A stretch of 64,000 nucleotides of DNA from Azorinus chamasolen. Its lineage: Eukaryota; Mollusca; Bivalvia; Cardiida; Solecurtidae. Positions 31,531 through 42,362 of the stretch are shown here, piece by piece; the first letter of the stretch is position 1; each line of letters begins with the position of its first letter. The DNA is taken from NCBI GenBank assembly GCA_963576725.1, contig OY755239.1:61535453-61599452 (forward strand), in the 5' to 3' direction. A program made the translations under genes and the position numbers. The notes beneath the pieces are model-generated. The model made no database searches, was not told where the DNA came from, and saw only the letters and a program-made list of their open reading frames with translations.

Positions 31531-31745
31531 TATATGTTATGGAGACACTCAGAAAAGCATTTTGACAGACATTAAGAGAATATCCCAAACAGTCAATCAT
31601 TAGCAATAAACTTTAGTCAAAAGAATGCCCATTAAATCGACACACTGCGATTACAATGTGTCAAATTTGAAGTTTAGCCATCAGGGGCCTAGCTAGTGAT
31701 AAGCACTTCCGTACGTACGTAACATCAATCTAAAAGGTGAATAAA

Positions 31746-31991
31746 TTAACCATTTCGGCGCCAAATTTCTAATTGTCGTCTGCAATCCAAGTTTGTTAAA
31801 TCATTCAGTAAAATAAGGAAATGAGATAAATAAATGCACATTTCAAAGGAATAAAGCACATATATAGAAATAGAGATTTAGACAAATAGTGAAGTCCCTG
31901 ATCAGACGCCGCCTTGAAAAGGCGGCGTCTGATCTGGGACTGCACTATTTGTCGTGGTGCATTTATGCGACTGCAGCGATGAAAGGGTTAA
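31746..31991 (-). mobile_element. TTAA-6 MITE
   Basis: TTAACCATTTCGGCGCC to GCGATGAAAGGGTTAA. Hairpin GATCAGACGCCGCCTT / AAGGCGGCGTCTGATC, outer arms AAATAGTG. Confidence 0.86.
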
Positions 31992-32003
31992 TATGCACAT
32001 TGA

Positions 32004-32341
32004 AGAAAATATTCCAAAAAAGGAATTAATATAATACACAAATACTTGAATAGCTCTGATCAGATTCAAGCTATTCAAGTATTTATGTATTACAAATTAA
32101 TATGGTCAAAATGGAAATCATATCGAAGACTATATGCAAGACTATTTAAAAATTATCTGAAGGCCGATACTAGAAAATATTCCAAAAAAGGAATTAATAT
32201 AATACACAAATACTTGAATAGCTCTGATCAGATTCAAGCTATTCAAGTATTTATGTATTACAAATTAATATGGTCAAAATGGAAATCATATCGAAGACTA
32301 TATGCAAGACTATTTAAAAATTATCTGAAGGCCGATACTAT
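32004..32341 (+). repeat. 168-bp tandem duplication containing a hairpin
   Basis: Two near-identical units (offset 168 bp, divisible by three). Each includes AATACTTGAATAGCT / AGCTATTCAAGTATT around a TGATCA centre. A 99-codon frame spans both, so it is probably a by-product. Confidence 0.75.
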
Positions 32342-32600
32342 ATAAACTTAGTATATAAAAATGATCTGACGGTGTGTAAGAATGATAGTGCATAAAAATG
32401 GACTGATGGTATACAAAATAAAATGAAATGATGATATATAAAAATTAACTGGTAGTTTATGAAATTAATGAATGATATATAAAATAAGCTGCTGGTATAT
32501 ATAATGAACTGATGCTGATAAAAATGACATGGTATGTATAATGGACTGGCGCTATATACGAGTATAAAATGAAATGATAGTATATCAATGAACTGATGAT
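32342..32600. repeat. Minisatellite S2, first block
   Basis: TGATGGTATATAAAATGAAC-like units, period about 20-21 bp. Confidence 0.7.
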
Positions 32601-32602
32601 AT

Positions 32603-32820
32603 TTCATTCTCAGTGTTGTTATACCTTCTGATCCTTCGAGATCATGAATTTCAGTACTTCTTGTTCTGAAAATGGAATACCGCTTAAGCCGGTGCTAGGG
32701 GGCGTAAGCAGTGTTGCACTTTCAATTACTGTTCATGAACAGACTCAATAAAACCGAGTCTGCAATTTTCTCTTTTTGTGTTGCAATTTTTGATCTCGGT
32801 GATCACCCCCTTTCAGAATG
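32603..32820 (-). mobile_element. Module J, second copy (inverted)
   Basis: Reverse complement of the module J body with a single terminal repeat (GCAACACAAAAAGAG on the minus strand). Lies between two S2 blocks and beside module H. Confidence 0.65.
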
Positions 32821-33005
32821 TTTAAGTGACTTTTGTCACTGACCATTCCAAGGCGGTACTTCCATCTCCCCCCTATTGTTTGTTTGTTTTGTTTTTATGT
32901 GTATCTTTATGTTTTTGGTAGTTATGTACATTTGCTGTGTTTTCTTGTGTTGCTGTTTGGGCGGCTGTTTGTTCTGTATGTGGTGTTTCCGGCATGACTG
33001 AAGAT
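32821..33005 (+). repeat. Module H, copy 2
   Basis: AGTGACTTTTGTCACTGACC then CTCCCCCCTATTGTTTG ... GTATGTGGTGTTTCCGGC. Confidence 0.6.
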
Positions 33006-34930
33006 GAATAAATAGACTAATGGTATATAAAATGGACTAGAGATATACATGTATATAAATGATTTTAATTAACACGAACTTAGTATATATAAAGTGAACC
33101 TGGTGGTATATAAAATGAATTGAAGATATATTAAATGGACTCGTGGTATATAAAATGAACTAGTGATATAAATAAATGATTTTAATTAACATAAGCAGAG
33201 GGTATATTAGATGGACATGTGGTATGTATAGGTGGACTGATGTTAACTAAAATGGTATATAAAATGCACTGATGCTATATTGAATAAATGACCTGATGGT
33301 GTTTAAAATGGAATGACTGTACATAACATGAACTGGTGGTAAATAAAATGAACTGATTGTATATATAATAAGTAGCTGAAGGTATATAGAATGAACTGAT
33401 GGTAAATAAAATGCACAGGTGGAATTTGAAATGAACTGATAGTATATAAAATGAACTAACGGTATATAAAATGAAGTGACTATATATAAAATGAATTGAT
33501 GGTATATACGATTAATTAGTGGTATATTAGGTCAACTGCAGGTGACTATATGGAGATGGTGGTATATACATTGAACTGACGGTGTATGAAATGAAGTGAT
33601 TAAGTGATCGTATATAACTTGAAGTGATGACATATTAAATGAACCGATGGTATGTAAAAATAAACTGATAACTTAACTGAACTTAAGGTACATAAATGAA
33701 CTGATGATGTATAAAACGAACTGATGTTAAACTGATAATACATAAAATGAAGTGGTGGTATTTAAAATGAACTGTTGGTGTATACAGTAAATTGACGGTA
33801 AATAAAAAGGACCAATTGTGTACAAAATGATCTGGCTGTACATCAAATGAATTGATAGAATATAAAATGAACTGATGGTATACAAAAATGAGCTGACGGT
33901 ATAAACAGATAAACTGACGGCAAATGAAATGATAGTTTGGTATATGACATGAACTGGTGGTATATCAAATGAATTAATGAATTATTAACTGAAAGTATCT
34001 AAAAGGAACTGGTGGAAATATAAAATGAACAAACTGATGGAAAATAAGAGTAACTGACTGAATATGAAATGAACGGACGGTAAAACAATAAAGTTTTGGT
34101 ATATAAATTGAATTGATGGTATATAAACTGAAGTGCCGGTATATATTTAAATGAACTGGCGATATATAAAATGAAATAATCTTATCCAAAATGAAAACAT
34201 TGTACATAAACTGAACTGATGATGCATAAAATGAACTGACTGTAAATAAAATGAACTGATGGTATACATAATGAATTGATGGTATAGAAAAAATAGACAG
34301 TATATAAAATGAACTGATGACATATACAATGAATTGATGATAAATAAAATGAACTGACTGTATGTAAAATGAACTGACTGTACATAAAATGAAATGATGG
34401 TCTATAAAATTAACGGACGGTAAATAAAATGAGCCAATGGTATCTAAAATGAACTGAGAATATATAATAAAAAACATTAGCGTTATATAGAGCGAAATGA
34501 TGGTAGATAAAATGATCTGACACATAAATAAAAAGAATTATAATATATAAAATTATTTTACGGTATGAAACAAGGTAATTGACGTTATACATGAAGGAAC
34601 TCGGGGATATAAAATGAAGTAGTGGCATATAAGATAAACTGAGGGTAAATAAAACGAGCTGATGGTCTATAAAATGAATTGGCAGTTTACAAAACTTAAC
34701 TGAAGGTACGTAAAATGGAATGATAGTACACGTATATCAAAGATATTGAACGGGTGGTTAATAAAATTACCTGATGGTCAACAACATTAACTGGAGGTAA
34801 ACAAAATGAACTGATGGTGTATAAAATTAACTGAAGGTGTATACAAAAATGAACTGATGGTGCATAAAATGAAGTGACTATGTCTTAAAGATCTGATGGT
34901 ATACAAAAGGCTTTTATGTATATAAACTGA
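33006..34930. repeat. Minisatellite S2, main block
   Basis: About 1.9 kb of diverged 20-21-bp units (TATAAAATGAACTGATGG). The 21-bp copies generate a 183-codon open frame on the minus strand (33974-34525) with a 7-residue period. Confidence 0.85.
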
Positions 34931-34939
34931 AGTGTTTTA

Positions 34940-35040
34940 TAGACATGTATAGTTGCTGTGTTTTCTTGTTGTGTTGCTGTTCGGGTGGCTGTGTGTTTTG
35001 TATGTGGTGTTTCCTGCATGACTCATGTTTGTACTTTCTA
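34940..35040 (+). repeat. Module H, copy 3 (5'-truncated)
   Basis: GTGTTTTCTTGTTGTGTTGC to GACTCATGTTTGTAC. Confidence 0.55.
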
Positions 35041-35174
35041 TAAATTAAAACGAACTGATTGTAGATATTTTGAAAGGCGTTTTATAACATTATGACTTAT
35101 GTTTTACTCTTGTGTAAGTTGTGGCATCACATTTTGTCTTGTGTTTGTTTTCGATGAGTTTGATATAGTTTTGA

Positions 35175-35389
35175 TTAACCAATTCCCTCCTACTGACGCT
35201 TTTCGATGTATGTCATTTCGTGGAACCATTATGATAAATAGAGCATTTGCTCCATAGGAGCAAATGCTCTATTTATCACAATGGTTTCAAAACTGCACAA
35301 TACTAAAAATCCGTTCTTTATTAAATGCTATATCGGTATATATATTCAAAGAAGTTGGGCCTAAAATAGCTTATGAGGGAATGATCTAA
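35175..35389 (+). mobile_element. TTAA-4 MITE
   Basis: TTAACCAATTCCCTCCTACT to ATGAGGGAATGATCTAA; perfect hairpin AGAGCATTTGCTCCATAGGAGCAAATGCTCT (read as arms). Its right end seeds the next minisatellite. Confidence 0.78.
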
Positions 35390-35700
35390 ACTAGTCTATA
35401 AGGGAATGGTAAATGAGGGAATGGTCTAAACTAGTCTATAAGGGAATGGTAAACGAGGGAATGGTCTAAACTAGTCTATAAGGGAATGAGAGAATTGTCT
35501 AAACTAGTCTATAAGGGAATGGTAAATGAGGGAATGGTCTACACTAGTCTATAAGGGAATGGTAAATGAGGGAATGGTCTAAACTAGTCTATAAGGGAAT
35601 GGTAAATGAGGGAATGGTCTAAACTAGTCTATAAGGGAATGGTAAATAAGGGAATGGTCTAAACTAGTCTATAAGGGAATGGTATATGAAGGAATATGTT
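35366..35700 (+). repeat. Minisatellite S3, 40-bp unit derived from a MITE end
   Basis: About eight units of GAGGGAATGGTCTAAACTAG-TCTATAAGGGAATGGTAAAT. The first half equals the terminal sequence of the TTAA-4 element just upstream (TATGAGGGAATGATCTAA). Confidence 0.82.
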
Positions 35701-35869
35701 AACGGCACTGTGACATCTTTTGGCTAACGTGTTGTCGGTGTTGAGTAGGCAAGGAACAGTTCTGTGAAGGTCGTGTATGTGGGTGCGCATTTCATGTTGT
35801 GCTTCTGCTGTGTTGCTGGATACATTCGTCTATCAATTCCTAATTCCCTGTCTGACTTCTGGTCTATTT

Positions 35870-36065
35870 TTATGGTGTATAAAATGAACAGATGGTATGT
35901 AAAATGAACTGATTGTATGTAAAATGAGCCGATAGTATATTCAATTGACTAATGGTATATAATTTTAAATGAACTAACGGTAAATAAAAATGAAATGATT
36001 ACATGTAAAATGAACTGACGGTGTATAAAATAAAATGAACTTATGGTATCAAGCAAGAGAAACAA
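35870..36065. repeat. Minisatellite S2, last block
   Basis: Further AAAATGAACTGATGGTAT units, ending at an HP-D element. Confidence 0.7.
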
Positions 36066-36246
36066 ATTTAGGTGTGTACTCAAATACTAAAATCGTCCTT
36101 TCTCCACCAAACCCTATGTCTTGACTACTCTTTAGAATAGTATGGAAGAGACGATTCTAAAGAGTGGTTATAACATAGGGTTTGGTGGAGAACTAATGAA
36201 GTTATTGTTGAAAATGGTTTAATTTACGCATCTTATCTGGAGCTCT
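36066..36246 (-). mobile_element. HP-D MITE
   Basis: Ends ACGCATCTTATCTGGAGC-TCTG at right. Hairpin CCACCAAACCCTATG...CATAGGGTTTGGTGG with a slightly mutated left arm. Confidence 0.78.
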
Positions 36247-36535
36247 GTAGTATATAACATGACGTTCGTAGAATGAAACCCATCCTCCGTACATTCTAGT
36301 GTATATATTATATAGATCATGCGTCAATGTCAATTGCACCATACAAATCCATAATGACTTTCCGTCAGTGTTTAGTTGCCTGCTAGTTCTCTATTCATAA
36401 TTATTCTAACAACGAACAACTAGTTCGTTATTTGCATGCCAATAGTAAAATATTGAAACGTTCGTCAGTTGAATAATAAAATGCTGGAGAATACGCTCGT
36501 CTTTGACTGAAACGTTATATGAATAAGCTCTAAAT
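36247..36535. other. No gene seen
   Basis: Unique AT-rich sequence. Confidence 0.4.
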
Positions 36536-36996
36536 GTGCAGTGATAATATCCTAGACTGTATGCTCAGATAATATTCTAAATTGTATGCTCTGATGATAT
36601 TCTAGACTGTATGCTCAGATGGTATTCTAGATTGTATGCTCAGATGATATTCTAGATTGTATGTTCAAATGATATCCTAGACTATGTGCTCAGATAATAT
36701 TCTAGACTGTATGCACAGATGATATTCTAGACTGCAATCTCCGATGACATTCTAGACTGTATGCTCAGATGATATTCTAGACTATGTGCTCAGATAATAT
36801 TCTAGACTGTATGCACAGATGATATTCTAGACTTCAATCTCAGATGATATTCTAGACTGTATGCTCAGGTGATATTCTAGACTATGTGCTCAGGTAATAT
36901 TCTAGACTGCAATCTCAGATAATATTCTAGACTGTATGCTCAGATGATATTCTAGACTGTATGTTCAGAAGATATTCTAGATTGTATGCTCAGATT
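36536..36996 (+). repeat. Minisatellite S4, 25-bp unit
   Basis: About 18 units of TGATATTCTAGACTGTATGC-TCAGA with point changes. Confidence 0.88.
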
Positions 36997-37060
36997 AATG
37001 TCAATTCAAAGTTTGTATCAGTAATCCTAAACAATTTTACAATTCGGCATTCGATCAACC

Positions 37061-37335
37061 GCGGACGTGGTCGAGGGGCTAACGCGCTCGACTGCAATAC
37101 CAGGGGTCCCGAGTTCGATTCTCCACCGGACCAAGTCCTTTATACAAGACTATAAGCTGAGGTCCGATGTATCATTGCTTTACACTGGGTATCTAAAAGA
37201 ACCAGATAAACTCTGTCGATAATAGGAGTAGGGCATCTCGCCTGTGTTTCTCTGCATCCGCTCCCCTCTCTATGGCGTCCAATTAGCCCATAATTGACAG
37301 AAGCGGACGTAAATCAACACAAACCAAATAGATCA
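37061..37335 (+). mobile_element. tRNA-headed SINE
   Basis: The 73-bp head ends in CCA (37131-37133). A-box-like GTGGTCGAGGGGCTAACG and B box GAGTTCGATTC are visible; anticodon-loop-like CTGCAAT. The body has GTATCTAAAAGAACCAGATA and GTGTTTCTCTGCATCCGC; the tail is rich in CAACACAAACC. A second, 5'-truncated copy lies at 49993-50180. Confidence 0.8.
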
Positions 37336-37439
37336 ACGAATATTGAAATGGTTATAACATGCTATAAATACGAAATAGTGATATTCAAGACATTGCACAA
37401 CCAATTCACTGTCGATATCAAGTTTACATAAAAAACCTT

Positions 37440-37660
37440 GTCCATTCCACAGGTCGTAATTCGAGTAACGAAATCTTTCGAGAGATTAAGTTTTATAATG
37501 GCACATGCGCACGGGGATAAAGGCATAGCAGGAACTGTAGTCATATCTATATTATTTTATAAGCAAACAGAGTATATCCTACAGGGGCCATCTGATCTGG
37601 ATCTACTCTGTTTACATAGGCATAGAAAGGCGTAGTTATGGAGTAAAGGCCAAGGGTTAA
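37440..37660 (-). mobile_element. TTAA-2 MITE, hairpin shortened
   Basis: AAGCAAACAGAGTATATCC ... CTACTCTGTTTACATAGGC, right end GGAGTAAAGGCCAAGGGTTAA. Left boundary uncertain. Confidence 0.55.
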
Positions 37661-38220
37661 GACACTGTTGATCCCAACTATGATCGATTTAAAGTTTAAT
37701 AAATATCAACCATCCATATTCTCAATTCGACTAACAAAATATTTGGTCAGTTTGGTTTTCGAAAAATGAAATGCAAACTGCAAACTTGCAGCCAACGTTT
37801 CGCCGTCTGACTTTCCAAACCATCGACCGTAATGGCAACGTCGATACAAGAACAAGAAGCAATATACAAGAAGCTTTATTTAAAGTAGGTTGTATTAATA
37901 AAATAACATTAGCATGTAGCTAATTGCCGACATTTAAACAAAATTATTAACATATCAAAAGTAAAAACAAAGAGAAGGAAAGTTCTGTAAGAGAATTTCA
38001 TATAAGATATAATAAACTAGTTTTCGTTTATGTCTCCTCAAGTTGTTCACTAATTAACACACATTCCGTACCAAGAGATGGTTTTAGGATATAGAGTGAA
38101 CTATGTTCTATATTTCTCTGTCAACCCTTTACCTGCAGGTACTCTTCGAATCGCCTCTCCAAGCCAATTCTAATAAGTACCAACCAGATAAGGTTTGACT
38201 GATAAAGAGACATGTACAGA
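37661..38220. other. No gene seen
   Basis: Unique AT-rich sequence without recognisable features. Confidence 0.45.
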
Positions 38221-38322
38221 CAGAGCTCCAGATAAGATGCGTAAATTAAAACATTTTCAAGAATAGCTACTTTATTCCTCCACCAAACCCTATGTTGTGA
38301 CCACTCTTTAGAACCGTCTCCT
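38221..38322 (+). mobile_element. HP-D half-element
   Basis: Intact left half CAGAGCTCCAGATAAGATGC to CTCTTTAGAACCGTCTC, ending at the hairpin centre. The right half is absent. Confidence 0.7.
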
Positions 38323-38519
38323 TTTAACAGCTTAAATTTCATTATTATCCAATGACGATGACAAACAATATTGTACAATATTAAAATATGTTTCCCTGAC
38401 GACGGATTTATCCTTTTCTTTCTGTTTGCAAAACATTCACTGAACTATATCTAATTGAGCTGTGGATCAATGCATTTGGCCAAAGAACACCATAGAAAAC
38501 TAACAAATGTAATCTGAAA

Positions 38520-38635
38520 AACCGATTGTTGCAGAATGCTGTGCAAAAGTTTTACAGAAAGCTCTTTTTGGAGTTTTCTGCATTACATTTTTTTGGTCCT
38601 GTATTAAATTACCACCTTCGTAAAGACCTAGAATT
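38520..38635 (+). mobile_element. POGO-1 core, decayed
   Basis: AGAAAGCTCTTTTTGGAGTTTTCTGCATTAC then TCCTGTATTAAATTACCACC; ends lost. Confidence 0.5.
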
Positions 38636-38803
38636 AAACGCCTTTTTAATAGGTTTTAGTTTATTATGCACAATTAAATAGTCATGCAATAGACTTGACA
38701 CATTTCACTAAAACCAATTTACTTCACTTAATTATTTTTCAATCAGACATTCTTAAACTTTATCACTTTACACATTTATCTCAGTTTCCATCCTAAAAAC
38801 ACA

Positions 38804-38994
38804 TTAACCCTTTCCTTCATATAAACGCGTTTTCATGCATTTGCAAACAGAGAAGACCCAGATCAGACGGCTCCTATAGGAGCCGTCTGATCGGGATCTG
38901 CTCTGTTTGCTAAAGGAATTTGATAGATGTGTTTCTTTACTCTCTATAATGGCTACAATGTTCCACCTTCCATATTTTATTATAACTATTTTGT
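38804..38994 (+). mobile_element. TTAA-1 MITE truncated into a TTAA-3 fragment
   Basis: TTAACCCTTTCCTTCATATA and a perfect hairpin. The right end is replaced after ATAACTATTTTGTCAAACAG by TTAA-3-type GGATCCACGCTGTTTGGC. Confidence 0.7.
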
Positions 38995-39059
38995 CAAACA
39001 GGATCCACGCTGTTTGGCACTCGATCAATAGCATCTCACAAACTTGATCGACTCAGTAG

Positions 39060-39228
39060 TACAGTAAAATCTCTCTATAACGACCACTTAATTGTGTTAA
39101 TTAGTTGGTATTTAGGGCAGGTGACTGCTTAAAGCAAGGTGAAAGTAAAACAGAACGCTACAACCACCTGCTTATGAAGGCAACTATTGTTCTTCGTTAA
39201 GTGGTCGCATTAGAGGGGATCTACTGTA
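39060..39228 (+). mobile_element. Hybrid POGO-2/POGO-1 MITE
   Basis: The left half is POGO-2 (CAGTAAAATCTCTCTATAAC, then GCTTAAAGCAAGGTG to AACAGAACGCT). The right half is POGO-1 (CAACCACCTGCTTATG, GTGGTCGCATTAGAGGGG, TCTACTG-TA). The two halves meet at the core hairpin. TA at both ends. Confidence 0.78.
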
Positions 39229-39326
39229 CGTACGTGATTACCTTTGCTAACAGTCTGGATCCAGATCAGATGTCGAGTAAATGGTTAAATAACAATACAA
39301 GCAAGCTTTATCTACCGGTATTTCCA

Positions 39327-39452
39327 TTAACCCTTTATTCCATAAATATTCATGTAAAAAAGAATGACATCTTGAATATTAATTAGATTAATTATAATTA
39401 CACATGGACACGGGAGGTTTTGGTCATTGAAGAAGCTGTAGAACCATATTTC
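39327..39452 (-). mobile_element. TTAA-2 half-element
   Basis: TTAACCCTTTATTCCATAAA through CACATGGACACGGGAGG to CTGTAGAACCATA; stops before the hairpin. Confidence 0.55.
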
Positions 39453-39593
39453 TTTACTCAAAGTTCGGATCAGCATTTCTTTTTCTGTAGACTAAAGTAT
39501 TATGAAGCATGTTAATGAGTTCATTACTTTAGGAGCGTTTTTTAATGTTAAATCAGCTGAGATATGACTGATATTTTACCCCTATAAGCGAAA

Positions 39594-39958
39594 TACAGTG
39601 CTCCCTCTCTACAACGACACCCTTTGGGATACGAATATTGTATGTGTTGTTCAGAGGGAGTTGTAATAGGGAGGGAATATCAAACATAATTAGCTTGTTT
39701 GCAGATCCCCAGATAAGGTGTATTTCGAGAACTAAAACCGTTATGCCTCATCCAAACCCTATGTTGTGACCACTCTTTAGAATCGTCACTTTGTGACGAT
39801 TCTAAAGAGTGGTCACAACATAGGGTTTGATGGAGGCATAAGGAAAATACGATGGAAAAAGTTGTTTCTGGAGCCTTGTTGTTTCGGAAACAGTGACATG
39901 CGTTGTTGTAAGGAGGGAATCGTTATTGAGAGGACCGTTGTAGGGAGGGAGCACTGTA
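39594..39958 (+). mobile_element. POGO-7 MITE with an HP-D core
   Basis: TA-CAGTGCTCCCTCTCTACAAC to CGTTGTAGGGAGGGAGCACTG-TA, with internal copies of the GAGGGAxT motif. The centre is a perfect hairpin CAAACCCTATGTTGTGACC...CTTTAGAATCGTC, the HP-D core. Right TA shared with the next element. Confidence 0.8.
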
Positions 39959-40151
39959 CAGTAAAACACCTCTAAGCCGGACGTTCAATTTAGTATAAAT
40001 ATCGGTCTTGGAGACAGGTGGTGGCAGCTTAATGCAGGGTGAAAGTCATTCAGAAAGCTCCTCTTGGGGCTTTCTGAATGACTTTTACCCTGCATTAATC
40101 AGCCACCTGCCTAAAAGTATCTAAATTATTCTCTACTAGAACTTTTACTGA
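39957..40151 (+). mobile_element. POGO-4 MITE
   Basis: TA-CAGTAAAACACCTCTAAGCC; core GCTTAATGCAGGGTGAAAG...CTTTTACCCTGCATTAA. The right TIR is partly deleted (ACTTTTACTGAA). Confidence 0.72.
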
Positions 40152-40321
40152 ATTTACTAAAGTTAGCTTTGTTTTCAATGATATGGTCATGACATGCTCA
40201 GAAATGTTCGCAAAATATTGTTTTCCCAGTTAATATGCATCTTTTCTTATACACATTTTAGATAATGTAATTACTACAAGTCTGGAATTAAACCTTATGC
40301 CGCCATTTCCGACCTAACTCG

Positions 40322-40412
40322 TATTTGCAAACAGCTTGAATCCAAATGAGACAGCGGACGGCGAGTAACTTGGCGTCTCGTCATAAGCCAAGCTGTCTGA
40401 CACTCGGTCAAT
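40322..40412 (-). mobile_element. TTAA-3 hairpin fragment
   Basis: GCAAACAGCTTGAATCC...GGCGAGTAACTTGGCGTC...AAGCTGTCTGAC. Confidence 0.5.
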
Positions 40413-40619
40413 AGCAGCTTGATCGAATTGGAAGCAGTGAACATTGCACCATGTCCAGATTTGAGCACACGGTATTTGTTCACAACCCGGTAAGCGTTAA
40501 TAGAATGTAGTGTTTCATGTTTTAATTGCACATTAAATTGATTCTGTGTAATAAAAACAAAACTCTGGTTTACAAATAGCAAAAGTCTAGAAAGCAATAC
40601 TAAAATTTAAACAGATTAT

Positions 40620-40834
40620 GTACAGTGAAATATATCTCACACGACCACTAAAACGTGGTATAATTCTGGATCTTAAAGGCGGGTGGTGGCTTAACGCAGG
40701 GCAATAGCTATGCATAAAGATCTCGTAGGCGCTTTATACATTACGCCCTTCCTGCATTATGCAACCATCTGCTTTTAAAATCGCCTGGGTTTTTTTTAAT
40801 TATTATGTGATGAATTTATAGAGGTTCTGTTGTA
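40620..40834 (+). mobile_element. POGO-1 MITE, diverged
   Basis: TACAGTGAAATATATC; core GCTTAACGCAGGGCAATAGC...CCTTCCTGCATTATGC; right end TAGAGGTTCTGTTGTA. Confidence 0.6.
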
Positions 40835-41102
40835 TCTATATTCAGAGATTTACTGACTGAATTATACAAAATCTATTTTAGGTTAGACTTTTTGCGACAG
40901 GCAGATTACAGTCGTAAATTGCTTACATTTATTCCAGAGTCGAGAACAAAGACAGCATTATATGTATCCAGGGACTATCACTAGATTATAATTAATATAA
41001 ATCATGAAAAAAATACAAATTCCAATGAGGCAATACGCTCAACTGTCTAATATACACAGAGTGTATGAAATGGCTGTGACATGTACAGTAACATGTACAG
41101 TC

Positions 41103-41347
41103 TTAACCCTTTCACCGCCAATGTCGCATAAATGCACCACGACAAATAGTGCAGTCCCAGATCAGACGCCGCCTTTTCAAGGCGGCGTCTGATCAGGGAC
41201 TTCACTTTTTGTCTCAAACTCTATTTCTATATCTGTGCTTTATTCCTTTGAAATTTGCATTTATTTATCTTATTTCCTTATTTTACCAAATGATTTAACA
41301 AAAGTGGTTTGCAGACAACAATTAGAAATTTGGCACCAGAAGGGTTA
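41103..41347 (+). mobile_element. TTAA-6 MITE
   Basis: TTAACCCTTTCACCGCCAAT to GGCACCAGAAGGGTTAA. Hairpin GACGCCGCCTTTTCAAGGCGGCGTC (as arms) intact. Confidence 0.88.
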
Positions 41348-41480
41348 AGCGACCATTCAAGAGAAGTCTAATTCTGGATATTAAAACAGATGACATCTAA
41401 AAGTGTAACGCACAATCAACGCATATTTTCAATAACACTATAAAACAATGATTTTTTATGAAAATTGTCAATTTGAACTT

Positions 41481-42355
41481 GTATCGAAAACTGCCCCTGC
41501 GTTACAAAATAACCCTTTTTCATCGATGCTTACAAGTGTTGTTCTACAACAAAATCTCATCGGCCTTAATAACAATAACAATAATCCCAGTGTAAATATG
41601 CCATTATAAAATATCAATTAATAATATTCAACAGGGAAATGGTTAAATTACTAGAAAACTCGCTTCATGTATACTTATATGCTTTATGGCCGAGTAGTTT
41701 AACTTTCTGAAGTTATTTTTATTACTAGATTAGCAGAATCTGTCTTAACCCTTTCCCTCATAGACTATTTTAGATCCAACCTCTTTGAATAAATCTACCG
41801 AAAAGGAGCATTAACTAGAGAAAAGGAGAATTTTAGAACTTTGTAATTTGAAACCATTGTGATAAATAGAGCATTTGCTCCTATGGGAGCAAATGCTCTA
41901 TTTATCACAATGGTTTCAACAGGTGACTTTTACAGAGGCGTAGAGAGGCGTATTTATGGAGGAAAGGGTTAAGAGATCATTGATAAATTATTGTTAAGAC
42001 TCCTGTGTTCCTGGGTATACTCTCTTTGCTTATGTAGTAATGTATACTCAACACATTTTCTAATTGGACATCCGTTAATTTTAAATATATTTAAAATAAG
42101 TGATATATTTTCTCTTAAACTCTGCATACAAGTTGACATACACATAACCTTCCGATGATTATTCTATTTGCAAAAAAAATTATTCTTCCTTTTATGCATA
42201 TTACATTTGCATACAAACGTTTGGTTTTCATATTTTGGTCAAAATATCATGTGACCAATTAGAAATTTTGCTGAATATAGATCTGATTTTACAGTTTCTG
42301 CCTGAGCCAAAATGTCATGTGTCCATGTGCTGTTATTAAAAAAAATTAATACATT
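41481..42355. repeat. Segmental tandem duplication, unit 1
   Basis: Begins GTATCGAAAACTGCCCCTGC; offset to unit 2 is about 880 bp. Includes a TTAA-4 MITE. Units differ by scattered substitutions and small indels (estimated above 90% identical by eye). Confidence 0.82.
41745..41972 (-). mobile_element. TTAA-4 MITE (unit 1)
   Basis: TTAACCCTTTCCCTCATAGA to GGAGGAAAGGGTTAA; hairpin centred on CTCCTATGGGAG. Confidence 0.87.
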
Positions 42356-42362
42356 AATTTCT

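Noticed and set aside
33974..34525. 183-codon open frame on the minus strand
   Set aside because: Translation of the 21-bp minisatellite S2; 7-residue periodicity (FIxHxQF-like) with no other features.
36536..36996. Regular 25-bp repeats resembling a CRISPR array
   Set aside because: Units are contiguous with no spacers, and the context is eukaryotic; a minisatellite.
37061..37133. tRNA gene on the plus strand
   Set aside because: Same reasoning: a tRNA-derived SINE head followed by a body that recurs at 49993.
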